A DNA stretch of 64,000 nucleotides from UBA11403 sp963784615 (GTDB lineage Bacteria > Pseudomonadota > Gammaproteobacteria > Legionellales > Legionellaceae): contig CAWASG010000003.1 in assembly GCA_963784615.1 (NCBI GenBank), forward strand, positions 62,001 through 126,000, given 5' to 3'. A program made the position numbers and the translations under genes. The notes under the pieces were generated by a model. The model saw only the letters and a list, made by a program, of their open reading frames with translations, was not told the DNA's origin and did not search any database. Of the stretch, positions 53,745 to 62,700 are shown piece after piece. Position 1 is the stretch's first letter. Each line of letters opens with the position of its first letter.

Positions 53745-54112
53745 AACAACGCGCCAATATGAGGCAATATCAGAGGAAGCTCATGTACGCTAACACAAAG
53801 CGTCATCGCTCGATCCTTGCCTTGTATGGTTAATCGAACCTCGGAACTCTTCAGGAGATTGGTTTTAACCTCATCTCTGGATGCCAAAACAAAACCTTTA
53901 TCAGCAGGAGATTGTACTCGGCTTTCCAAGCGAGGCTTAAACTGACCGGCACTCAGTCGAAGTCGATGACAAATTTTAGAGTGTTTGTGTGCAGGGTAAA
54001 GTTTCAACGCCATGGCCCAGAGAGATTCGGGGATCGGATCCGTGCGACTATTGCGCTGAGCACGCCAGTCACAAAATGCCGCCTCTACTGATTCTAATGT
54101 GATGCTATCCAT
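53741..54112 (-). CDS. tnpA: IS66 accessory protein TnpA (copy 2)
   Basis: Identical to the 123-residue TnpA at 43655-44026, overlapping tnpB by 4 bp. Confidence 0.8.
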   Translation of the reverse strand: MDSITLESVEAAFCDWRAQRNSRTDPIPESLWAMALKLYPAHKHSKICHRLRLSAGQFKPRLESRVQSPADKGFVLASRDEVKTNLLKSSEVRLTIQGKDRAMTLCVSVHELPLILPHIGALL

Positions 54113-54188
54113 CGAGTAAAACTCCTCTGTTAAGAAGAGCCTACTCTACAAAATCATTCTAGGTATGTCACACAGGCTTGCCGAAAGG

Positions 54189-57100
54189 TCACAGTAAACT
54201 CAATTTGCTCACGCTTGGCTTAGGGTTTTCCGTGGTTCCTGGTTCTATTTGCCATGCAGTAAAGTTGTCGTCACCCTCCTCTTTCTGGAACCTGATCCCC
54301 CCCATTTGTACGAAGGGTTTTTCCTCAAATGTTATCCCTTGTTCTACGCCTTCTACCCCGTTCATTTTTTTTCTTTCACCGATTTGCAAACGACTAGAAC
54401 TATTATCCTTCAATAATTTCTTAAGAAAGACTATATAAGGATTTTCTAGTCTTAAATCAGCACAGGCACTTTTAAATTGATCTTGTGAATGAGCAACGCG
54501 TGGAGTAGAAGCTAAGGCAGTTTGGGCGGCGGCGATGCGGACTTCGGTGGCGAGGGTACGGTTGCTATCGATCTCTTGGCCGTAGTCGCAGTCAACAAAG
54601 TCGGCGAGGGCGTCGGCGTGGCGGTCTAAGGCGCTTGCGTATTTAGTGAGAGCTTCGGCGCGTGCATCGGGGTTTTTGGCGGCGGTGACTTCGAGGGCTG
54701 CTGTCTCGACTGCTTCGAGGGCTTCACTGTTGGCGCGATCTATATCGCTGTCCATGCCAAAATCATTAGTTTGTACAAAAGTATCTGGTTGTGGCTGTTG
54801 AGCAGTGGGTGCATAAGCAGGTGCAGCGGCTCCAGAAAGGGTATTTGGAACAGGTTGTAATGCTATTGCAGGCGCAGCTGAGTTACTTGCTGCTGCAGCG
54901 TGACTTAATGTTTTTTTGGAAGGAATGAGTGCATCAGGATCGGCATTGTAGGCACGAATCCCCTGATAGATTGATTCTGCACTAGCTAATAGCTGGTTGG
55001 TTTCGTTAATCTCCGTGTTTATACTGTCTAGCTTCAACGTTTTTTCATTTTCAAATCGCTGATAATCGCTAAGGTAGGTCCTTCCAACATAAACTTGGGA
55101 CTCATTATTATTTTTAACATCTGGAGGGTGGGGATTCTTAAGATTTGTACTTTCAATTAAATTGTTATTTAATCCGTATAACTTATATTTCAAACCTGTA
55201 ATATGATCATTTACATTTTTTAAAGTTAGATCCTGCCGACCGCTAGCTTGAATATCCAATAAATTCTTGAGTATCTCAACATAATTTTGAAGCGTCAGGC
55301 TACGGTTCTTTTCACTATCCACTTCAACTTGCACATTCGCAACTTGCATCGCTTGATTTTTGTTAGCAGCTGTCCTACTTTGTGTAGCTTTCTCAAGGCT
55401 GCTAAGCATAGTTGTAACATCTGATATTAACCTTTCTAATAATTGCGGCTGCTGTTGTCCGACTCGCTCCCCTTTTGTGACCGGTTTAGAGGAAGCACTA
55501 CTTTGTTTAACTTGATGTAAATCTGGGGCTGTTGATTGGGCTTGTGCTGGTGATTGTGGTGCTTGAACTGCTACTGAGGCTGAAACTAATTTTACCGTGG
55601 CATTCATAAATGGGTTTATTGCAGGATTTTGAGCTTGTAAATCTGCGCACGCGCAGGCTGCTGCAGGATCACCAGACTCAGCAAAGTGCTCAGATCCTAG
55701 AAAATATTCATTACCGGGTTTTGAACCCGGATCCCATGCATATTGCGCTGCTTTGTGCATAACGGTATATGGATACGGTAAAGCTGCACCAGGGGCACTA
55801 TTTGTATACATAACTTCAACTCGCTGACCGTTTTTTGTGATTATAGGCTGAGCAGGTATTTTTGGCGTAAAATAAGACATATCTAATGCACGAATATTAG
55901 GATAATTGCCACTTTCAATTAATTCTTGATAAATTCCTAGTTGTATATCAGCCAGCTCTGCAGGGTCCAAACCTCCAATACCATTAATGCGTCCAGCCCA
56001 AGCACCAGCCCCCAGACCAACCACATGACAATATACACCCAAATTAGTATCATCCCCTTTATTTCCCCTATCATTTGCATCAGCCAAATACGCAGCAATA
56101 TTTTCTTTCATTTTTATTCTATATAGCTGTCGGTTTACTTGTATGCCTGGAAAGCCAACAAGATCATCATCTCGCTTACTGGGTGGAAAATCCCCTGTAT
56201 ATCCTCTTTCTTTATAAAAGCCCTCCCAAAGTTTTACCTCTGCTAGAGATGCCTTATCTTCACCAGCTTTTTCATATTCTCCCGGACACATAAACTGTCG
56301 ACTATGACATTTGCTATTTTCAAATCTAACACCTATCGCGCCATAATTGCTGGTCGTTTTTGCCAATTGATATTTATAGGTCTCTTCCGCGCCCTTATTA
56401 TCTCGATTTCCATCATTGATAAACTCAACATTGCTGCCAACACCTATTAATGATGCTAACTCCATTTCAGCATAACTTAAATAAGGACGTTCTGTTCCTG
56501 GCACCTTTAATTGATAACCATTTTCCATAGGAGGCCACCCGTAACCTTTTTTACCATCTCTAGTTTGCCACACGTCATTGGGCATATAAAAAACATCAGG
56601 TCGATCTTGTAATAATCGATCTAGGAACTGATCCTCTGTCATATTTTGATATAACGTTTCACCTGCTTCTTTCTTTTTTTGTAAAAAATTTGATAGGAGT
56701 TTTTGAGTTGCATTTGTCAAGCTAGGTCTTGCCTGGTACTTAGCATATGCTGCAGGGTTGGTTTTTAGTGCTTGTTCTAGATGAGCTATTTTATTCTTCT
56801 CTTTTTGATCATTCTGACTATGAGATAAAGCAGTAGGCTGTGTTGGTTGTGGGCCTTGTGCAGCGGCGGCAACGGGCACAACAGCAGCTTGAGCTGAAGC
56901 AGCGGGTGAAATAGCTTGACCTGGCTGTGGCTGTTGAGCAGTGCGCGGTTCATTATAAGCCCTCCTTATCGGAACTTGGCTGACTTGTGCTTCTGGCGCG
57001 GCGGTAAAGGGCACAACTGCTGCGGTATTAGCGGCGTGCTCAGCGGAAGCAGCAGCAAGGGATGGAGAAACAGATTGAACTGGTTGTTGATGCTCCTGGA

Positions 57101-58979
57101 TTACAGGCTTAACTTTATTCGACTGATCGTCCTCAGGTTTAGGAGCATCCCGACGCTCATCATTTGTAATAATCGGAGCTACAGGTTGTTGTTCAGCACT
57201 CCCAACTGCTGCTGCGGCCGTATGACTTGCTGCGGCTGGTGCATGACCATCAGTAGAGTATGGAGGAGAGAATTGCGCTGAAGCAGGTGCGTCTGCGGCA
57301 GGGGCTGCAGAAGGAGTATTTTGCACAGCTGGTGAAATTGGATTTATTCCAACAACCTGTTGTTGCGAATTAACAGGATGAACTGTAGGGGATTGAGTTA
57401 CAGGTTTCTGTGTTGGTAAAGATGGCTGCGCAGCTGCAGAATTGACATTGGAAGGATTATCAATAATGCCCATCATTTTAGTTTTTATTTGTTGTTCATT
57501 TGTGACGCCGAGTGCGATTTTTAGATTTTCATTTTTTAAGATATTTTGAATTAGATTCTTTGCGGATGTAGTTTCAGTAGAGAAGGTACCCTTCCCCCAA
57601 TATCTTTTTTTGCAAGTTATCAAGCAAAGTGTGTTGAAATGTTGAGTGATAAGTGCGTTATCACCAGCAACTAGAGCATCGGCCAGTAGCATTGTTGTTT
57701 TTTCTATCTCTTTATCCTTAGTAATTTTACCCTCCTTTACTAAATTCGATGTGGATGGCTTTATTCTCCATGCCTCATATCTAGCGGCGATAATTCTGTT
57801 AGAAAAGGTAAATTTTGAGAGAGCTGCATTCTTAGGCGAAGTTAATTCAATGCCTTGCATGAACTTTTTAGCATTGCGATTAATGTCTTCATTTTCACTT
57901 CCAAATTTGTTTAATATTTCTACAGCGCTTCGTTTATCAACTCGAATTGAATATGAAGTAAAAGGGCTTTGTATTTTTGATTTTTGTAAAAACCTATTGT
58001 CGATCGTTTGTGGCATTGTAAGATTATTCTGCTGAGAGAAAGCATCCGCCAAAACATCATAGGTTGCAATCTTCACCGGTGGCTGCGTTGTTGAAGAGGT
58101 GGCAGGGGCAGATGTTACTGTAACTTCTGTTTGAAGAAACGCAACGTTGTCTTTATGTTTTGTCATGAAATCTGATGTATGTTGCCCGATTTTTTTATTA
58201 TCGATGACAACCCTTTTGTCTGTTGTTAAATTAGCATCACCCATAACAATCTGATTGTTGTTTAAAGCATTCTCGACTGCCTTCATAGTCTCCTCTGGAT
58301 ATGCATAGTCACCATGAAAATTTAAAATAGACAGATTTTTTTTAGTGCTCCGGTCGATAACATGATGAATTTGCCCACGACTCCCGACGATATTCTTTGA
58401 TTTGTCACGGCCTGGTAAATCCGTAGCGGGTTCAGACTTTATAGGTAAAAACATATCCGTGTTTATCAGTAGCGCGGTTCCAAAATGATGCGAACCTGTT
58501 TGTTGAGTACTTTCGAGGCTTATATTGTTTAACCCCTTCCCCTGTGCGCTTGTCTTTAAGGCAGCGTTAAATGCTATCCACTCTGGCGTTTCGTACAGAG
58601 GAACTTCTTGTAGTCCTATTAAACCCACGCCGTCCGCCATGGCATCCACATAGTAGTCCGCTAGTTTTTGATAATATATATTCATAACTTCATTTTTTTT
58701 TGAATCTGTCCCATCGTCATTTTTTACGGCAACAGCGTCTGAAAATTTAAAGCCTGGTGTTTGTATTGTAATACCCGGGATGGCACCCATAGCTTTTGAA
58801 ACAGGTGGGGCAACTGGTGAAGAAAAATTTAAGCAATTTCCCGACGCAATAGGACCTACCTCAGTATTTTGAAGCATTAGGTCGTGATCTGGGATCGATA
58901 TAGTTACCCACGGACCGCCAGCTGTAAGTTGAACGGTTATGGTCGGCTTGGGCCGTACTTGCTGTATATTTTTCGGCAT
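54189..58979 (-). CDS. Very large multidomain candidate effector with EEP domain, 3' end cut by IS66
   Basis: 1,596 residues as it stands, 1,624 before IS66 insertion. Residues about 80-290 resemble the endonuclease/exonuclease/phosphatase fold: GLIGLQEVP (catalytic Glu), LNFHGDYA, IVMGDANL and KIATYDVLADAF. A long Ala/Pro/Gln-rich linker covers about 510-760. Residues about 800-1120 form another domain with GYGWPP, NYGAIGVRFENSKCHS and a C-terminal FAESGDPAAACACADL; I recall SGDPAAAC-like motifs from DUF4804/LnaB-type Legionella effectors, unverified. Coiled-coil segments follow (about 1165-1290), then a GC-rich Ala-rich stretch. No signal peptide. Secretion and phosphodiesterase activity are inference. 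Confidence 0.7.
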   Translation of the reverse strand: MPKNIQQVRPKPTITVQLTAGGPWVTISIPDHDLMLQNTEVGPIASGNCLNFSSPVAPPVSKAMGAIPGITIQTPGFKFSDAVAVKNDDGTDSKKNEVMNIYYQKLADYYVDAMADGVGLIGLQEVPLYETPEWIAFNAALKTSAQGKGLNNISLESTQQTGSHHFGTALLINTDMFLPIKSEPATDLPGRDKSKNIVGSRGQIHHVIDRSTKKNLSILNFHGDYAYPEETMKAVENALNNNQIVMGDANLTTDKRVVIDNKKIGQHTSDFMTKHKDNVAFLQTEVTVTSAPATSSTTQPPVKIATYDVLADAFSQQNNLTMPQTIDNRFLQKSKIQSPFTSYSIRVDKRSAVEILNKFGSENEDINRNAKKFMQGIELTSPKNAALSKFTFSNRIIAARYEAWRIKPSTSNLVKEGKITKDKEIEKTTMLLADALVAGDNALITQHFNTLCLITCKKRYWGKGTFSTETTSAKNLIQNILKNENLKIALGVTNEQQIKTKMMGIIDNPSNVNSAAAQPSLPTQKPVTQSPTVHPVNSQQQVVGINPISPAVQNTPSAAPAADAPASAQFSPPYSTDGHAPAAASHTAAAAVGSAEQQPVAPIITNDERRDAPKPEDDQSNKVKPVIQEHQQPVQSVSPSLAAASAEHAANTAAVVPFTAAPEAQVSQVPIRRAYNEPRTAQQPQPGQAISPAASAQAAVVPVAAAAQGPQPTQPTALSHSQNDQKEKNKIAHLEQALKTNPAAYAKYQARPSLTNATQKLLSNFLQKKKEAGETLYQNMTEDQFLDRLLQDRPDVFYMPNDVWQTRDGKKGYGWPPMENGYQLKVPGTERPYLSYAEMELASLIGVGSNVEFINDGNRDNKGAEETYKYQLAKTTSNYGAIGVRFENSKCHSRQFMCPGEYEKAGEDKASLAEVKLWEGFYKERGYTGDFPPSKRDDDLVGFPGIQVNRQLYRIKMKENIAAYLADANDRGNKGDDTNLGVYCHVVGLGAGAWAGRINGIGGLDPAELADIQLGIYQELIESGNYPNIRALDMSYFTPKIPAQPIITKNGQRVEVMYTNSAPGAALPYPYTVMHKAAQYAWDPGSKPGNEYFLGSEHFAESGDPAAACACADLQAQNPAINPFMNATVKLVSASVAVQAPQSPAQAQSTAPDLHQVKQSSASSKPVTKGERVGQQQPQLLERLISDVTTMLSSLEKATQSRTAANKNQAMQVANVQVEVDSEKNRSLTLQNYVEILKNLLDIQASGRQDLTLKNVNDHITGLKYKLYGLNNNLIESTNLKNPHPPDVKNNNESQVYVGRTYLSDYQRFENEKTLKLDSINTEINETNQLLASAESIYQGIRAYNADPDALIPSKKTLSHAAAASNSAAPAIALQPVPNTLSGAAAPAYAPTAQQPQPDTFVQTNDFGMDSDIDRANSEALEAVETAALEVTAAKNPDARAEALTKYASALDRHADALADFVDCDYGQEIDSNRTLATEVRIAAAQTALASTPRVAHSQDQFKSACADLRLENPYIVFLKKLLKDNSSSRLQIGERKKMNGVEGVEQGITFEEKPFVQMGGIRFQKEEGDDNFTAWQIEPGTTENPKPSVSKLSLL

Positions 58980-59129
58980 AATATTTCAACTCTTCGTTTT
59001 TTAATTGTTATCTAGAGTATAGTTTACACGCTACATTTCTGCCTGCCTGCCAAGCAATTTTTTTGGTTCTTGGCGTCTTTGCGTTGAACTATATTACGCC
59101 ATAGCTGGATTAAACCTTGTGACAGTGAA

Positions 59130-59393
59130 CGTAACCGGGATGGGCGCATCACGAAAGTCATTTATTAAAATCGGACGAAACTCAATCCGTGCCTTCAATC
59201 AACACGGGATTTATACCACTCGGTTGACGCGACAACGGTTCATATTCGCCGACACGGGAATACGGTTATTCTTGAACCGGTTGCGGAAAATTGGTCATGG
59301 TTAGATGCGGCTTGAGGCAAGCTTGATCAGGATTTTATTAGTGCTGCCAACGAACAGTTTATTGAAGAACAAATTCAAAAAGCCGGTTATTAA
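59130..59393 (+). pseudogene. Decayed VapB/MazE-type antitoxin gene
   Basis: The frame ending at TAA 59391 reads RRHGNTVILEPVAENWSWLD, then AA, TGA (59313), then GKLDQDFISAANEQFIEEQI. The VILEPV...WSWLD pattern is typical of the C-terminal half of VapB-like antitoxins. The N-terminal part (around RNS) is in another frame. No vapC follows. An inverted-repeat pair similar to one at 17.75-17.87 kb overlaps its 5' part. Confidence 0.65.
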
Positions 59394-59547
59394 CAATTAA
59401 TATATCAAAGTGACTAAATAATATCTGTGTCATAAACGTGACATAACTGTAACAGCGCTCCGCCGTGCTTGGTTGTTTTAGGCAGTTTTGGGCGATTATG
59501 ATGCATCGCAACGTGTTGATTTCAAAAGAGATTTAATTATGAGCAGA

Positions 59548-59595
59548 TGGCTACGAACCAGGGGGTCGGAGGTTCGAATCCTTCCGGGCGCGCCA
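59548..59595 (+). repeat. att direct repeat: 3' part of tRNA-Arg, copy 3
   Basis: 48 bp identical to the tRNA-Arg 3' half including CCA and the following T-run. Right end of island 2. The ~100 bp before it resemble those before copy 2. Confidence 0.93.
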
Positions 59596-59634
59596 TTTTT
59601 ATATTTTATCAATCAGTTAATTCTTTACAAGCGT

Positions 59635-60216
59635 GTGAAAAAAATTCAATTTGATAACGAGATTAAAGAATTTGTTGACATCGGCTATAAGGTAGCGTTG
59701 TTATTCGGGTTTTTAATTTTAGCTATTTATTTTTACTCAATACATTTTTACCCTGCTTTAAGTGTTAGCGCCTTTTTTTCATCACTTCTTATTGTCGCTT
59801 TGCTTGGAATCTCTCTTAGCGCCATATTTATTTTTCCAGTCGCCTATGCTCCTTGGATGTGGTCTTCAATATTTAAAAAACGTGATCTGACTGAGTTCAT
59901 TGTTGGCTGCGAAGATGCTGCTTTTGTGATTCAAGCATTAGGCCTCAGTCATCGTTTCGCCAATAGTTTTAAATTTATACAGCTAAGATTGTCGTCATGC
60001 TGTTCGTCACAAGGGCGAATGAGTCTAAGTTATCGACAGATCTATGGAATATATAATTCTGGTTACACCTTTCCCCCGCGCAACCCTGTCAATTACCTGT
60101 TTATTCATAAAACGTGCTATAATCACAAAAATAAAGCATTTTTTAGGGGGAATAGACATGCGGAATCAATCATCAAGACCGGGTCCAAAACAAGACGTCA
60201 GCAAGAACGAACCTAA
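59635..60216 (+). CDS. Membrane-protein fragment beside the att site
   Basis: The frame from about GTG 59635 contains two strong hydrophobic segments (VALLFGFLILAIYFYSIHFY, SSLLIVALLGISLSAIFIFP) and then DLTEFIVGCEDAAFVIQAL. The last ~80 codons look non-homologous and overlap the next gene by 59 bp, so the original gene is probably truncated. No ribosome-binding site and no family recognised. Confidence 0.35.
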   Translation: MKKIQFDNEIKEFVDIGYKVALLFGFLILAIYFYSIHFYPALSVSAFFSSLLIVALLGISLSAIFIFPVAYAPWMWSSIFKKRDLTEFIVGCEDAAFVIQALGLSHRFANSFKFIQLRLSSCCSSQGRMSLSYRQIYGIYNSGYTFPPRNPVNYLFIHKTCYNHKNKAFFRGNRHAESIIKTGSKTRRQQERT

Positions 60217-61366
60217 GCAGCCTTCTTCAACTTCCCTTCCTGACGCTTCGATGGACGCGGGAGCAGCCACTGCGGCTGCCGCTGACGTTGCCGCACTTAC
60301 TTCAAGACAAAATTCCAATCCATTATCGCGGGTTGCTTTTGTGAATCGAGTCATGCTTTTTGCCGCATCGAATGCTAAAAGAGCATTCGAGTTAGAGGCC
60401 ATTAATACCACATGGGCTGACACCATTAGGAATTTTACCCTTAAGAATCATCCAAGATTTGGATTCACGAAAGATAAACTGTTAGAAGCTGTTGCTTTGG
60501 GAAGGGAAAGTAGGACAGTCAATCTCGATCGTCAACCCGGAGAGATTTTCGCAGCAGATATACTGCTCCAATATCCGGATTTGTTATTAGAAAAAGGAAC
60601 TATTACCGACTGGGGTGGGCGAACATTTAAAGATATCTCTGCTTTTCAATATGCGTTATGGGCAAAAGATTTTAAGATGCTAGAAATGATGCTGAATAGC
60701 ATACCAGTTGGTGAAGAAGGTGACGCAATCAGGACGGAACTTCTAAGACAATATGAGCAGGTTATAATACCGAGATATCAAGGTGGTGGTTTGACTTATA
60801 TGCACACCTATGAGCGTCCGAAGGTGGATGCAGCTGGTATACCCATAAAAGATGCTTCTGGGAATTGGGATTGTGAAACTGTGACAGAGGAGCGTTGGGG
60901 AAACCATTTCGATATAACACCACTTCTCAATGCTTATAAAGATTACGATACTCATTGTGATGCTCGTACATTGCCACAACGCGATGCTTGCTGGATAAAA
61001 GTCATTGGGACGCTGCAGCGCTCACTCCCAATACATATTCTACAACGTTACTGTGACCCAGATATTCCGTTTTATCCCTTACCTTCGTTTACGGGCAACT
61101 TTAAGCGTACAACACAATTTTATAATTACTTACATAACGGTTTAGAGTCCCTACTTTCATCTTCTTTGGCTTCTGATTTTTCGTTATTTCGTGGCGACAT
61201 GCGGGCAGGGGTGCCGGCGCGTGGCGTGAAGTGGGCAGTGGGGCGCGGGACAGTCGCTGATTTGGCGGCGGTCCGCCAGATTGATGAAGTCAGTACAAAC
61301 GAGATAGAAAAAATTAAACGGCTGCTAACGGCGCCCGGGGAGAATCCCACCCAGTTCCGCCGTTGA
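60158..61366 (+). CDS. Hypothetical effector-like protein
   Basis: 402 residues from ATG 60158, with AGGGGG 7 nt upstream. A disordered Ser/Pro/Ala-rich N-terminus (about 60 residues) precedes a globular part. The segment DWGGRTFKDISAFQYALWAK, followed by MLEMMLNSIPVGEEGDAIR, resembles a block I recall in several uncharacterised large Legionella proteins. No signal peptide or catalytic motif. Its last ~50 bp overlap the convergent reverse transcriptase 3' end. Confidence 0.6.
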   Translation: MRNQSSRPGPKQDVSKNEPKQPSSTSLPDASMDAGAATAAAADVAALTSRQNSNPLSRVAFVNRVMLFAASNAKRAFELEAINTTWADTIRNFTLKNHPRFGFTKDKLLEAVALGRESRTVNLDRQPGEIFAADILLQYPDLLLEKGTITDWGGRTFKDISAFQYALWAKDFKMLEMMLNSIPVGEEGDAIRTELLRQYEQVIIPRYQGGGLTYMHTYERPKVDAAGIPIKDASGNWDCETVTEERWGNHFDITPLLNAYKDYDTHCDARTLPQRDACWIKVIGTLQRSLPIHILQRYCDPDIPFYPLPSFTGNFKRTTQFYNYLHNGLESLLSSSLASDFSLFRGDMRAGVPARGVKWAVGRGTVADLAAVRQIDEVSTNEIEKIKRLLTAPGENPTQFRR

Positions 61367-62548
61367 GTTTATATCGATAGATCAGGCCGCATGCTATGGA
61401 TGCACATACGCCATCCCAACATGCGGCCATGAACCATTCCAATAACTCAGTATATTGCCATTTTTCGCTTGTCCTCACCCACCAACACGCCCAACGGTTT
61501 AAGTAACTTGTGATCCTTCGGGGAGATACCCCACTTTTGACCATTTGTTGAACTTGTTCGCGTGCTTTACGCAGCGTTCTCGCATGTGGAACGATCTGCG
61601 TAAGCGCAGGTGAATGTTCTCCATTTGCCGAAATTGCCTCCACCCCCCCATTGAGGTTGAATTGTATGCAAAATCGGCTTGATTGTTGGAGTGATCATCG
61701 ACCTGTGTCAAGTTGGTGTTATCGAGGGGTCGCGTCCCAGGATAGTGAATGCCGAGAAAATGAAATCCTTTCTCGATGGAGCCAATACATGTTTTTTTGC
61801 GTGATAAATTCAACCGCCGCTCGTGTAATACGTCCATCATGCGTCGTTTACACCGGTTAAGACTACGCTTCGTTGGACACAGAATCAAAATATCATCCTG
61901 ATAACGAATATAGGTCACGTCCATGGAATCAAATGCGTCATCCAGTGGTTTTAAAAAAATCCCACTAAAAAATTGGGACAGCGGACCTCGCAATGCAATG
62001 CCATGATCTGGATTTTTATAACCACGCGGCGTTTCAATTGGGTTAATGATAATCTCAGTCAGCATTGCTTGAACGTTAGGATCGTCATAATGGATTTGAA
62101 TATCTTTGATCAACTTATGATGTTGGATTGATTTATAAAACGATTTTATATCTGCACGGATAAAATATTGAGGTTGGCTCTCTTGCTGTACTTGTCGAAT
62201 ACGTTGTGTGGCGGTTTTCACACCACTGGGACCTTGAAGATGGTAACAATTTGGATTCATGACGAAAGGAAACGTTGGTTTCAATTGCCTCAGCAAAATA
62301 TGTTGAAAAATTCGGTCGGATAAATAGAGTTGGTCAACGACCTCATCTGAAAAATAATGCCGCTTGAGGAAGCGTGGTGTATAGCTGCCATCGATCATCG
62401 CGTTGATGCCTTGCGCCATCCACTCATCTATTTCGCGAGCCATTAAATGAACATCATGACTCGCATGTGCATAATGTTTTTGTTTATGAATTTTGGCGAA
62501 AAGCTTTCGACCACAGGCCTGCATTGCTTCAACATTCCATCGCTTCAT
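61314..62548 (-). pseudogene. Reverse transcriptase, frameshifted at a run of seven G
   Basis: The first frame (62548-61499) gives 349 residues with RT motifs: FIRADIKSFYKSI, GIALRGPLSQFFSGIFL, the catalytic YIRYQDDILILC and KGFHFLGIHYPGTRP. After SMGG the sequence becomes unlike RT proteins. The alternative frame, opened by one extra G in the run at 61643-61649, continues VEAISANGEHSPALTQIVPH, ARTLRKAREQVQQMV and SYLNRWACWWVRTSEKWQY, the expected RT C-terminus, to 61314 (411 residues in total). Mutation, sequencing error or programmed slippage could explain it. No intron RNA was recognised. Confidence 0.75.
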
Positions 62549-62640
62549 CTGGTGTTCCGCTTGATAATGAATACATCCTTTTATGTTTTTATCGCTCTAA
62601 AGGAATTGCGCCCATATTTTTCAAGAAATACTTGCAGCAG

Positions 62641-62700
62641 TTGGTTCAGTCTGTAATCATTCGATTTGCAAAAAGATATGATTTTCAAGGACTGAACCAA
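62641..62700. repeat. Inverted repeat abutting the start of the transposase-like gene
   Basis: TTGGTTCAGT (62641-62650) and ACTGAACCAA (62691-62700) are perfect complements. The right arm touches the ATG at 62701 and adjoins the AAGG ribosome-binding site, so it may be an operator, a translational hairpin or part of an element end. Confidence 0.6.

Larger units (their letters stand above)
51533..54192. mobile_element. IS66-family insertion sequence, copy 2 (inverted)
   Basis: 2,660 bp, the same length and ends as copy 1 but in opposite orientation. AGTAAACT flanks both sides (51525-51532, 54193-54200), the normal 8-bp IS66 target duplication. The intact duplication shows that the region between the two copies has not been net-inverted since insertion. 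Confidence 0.95.
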
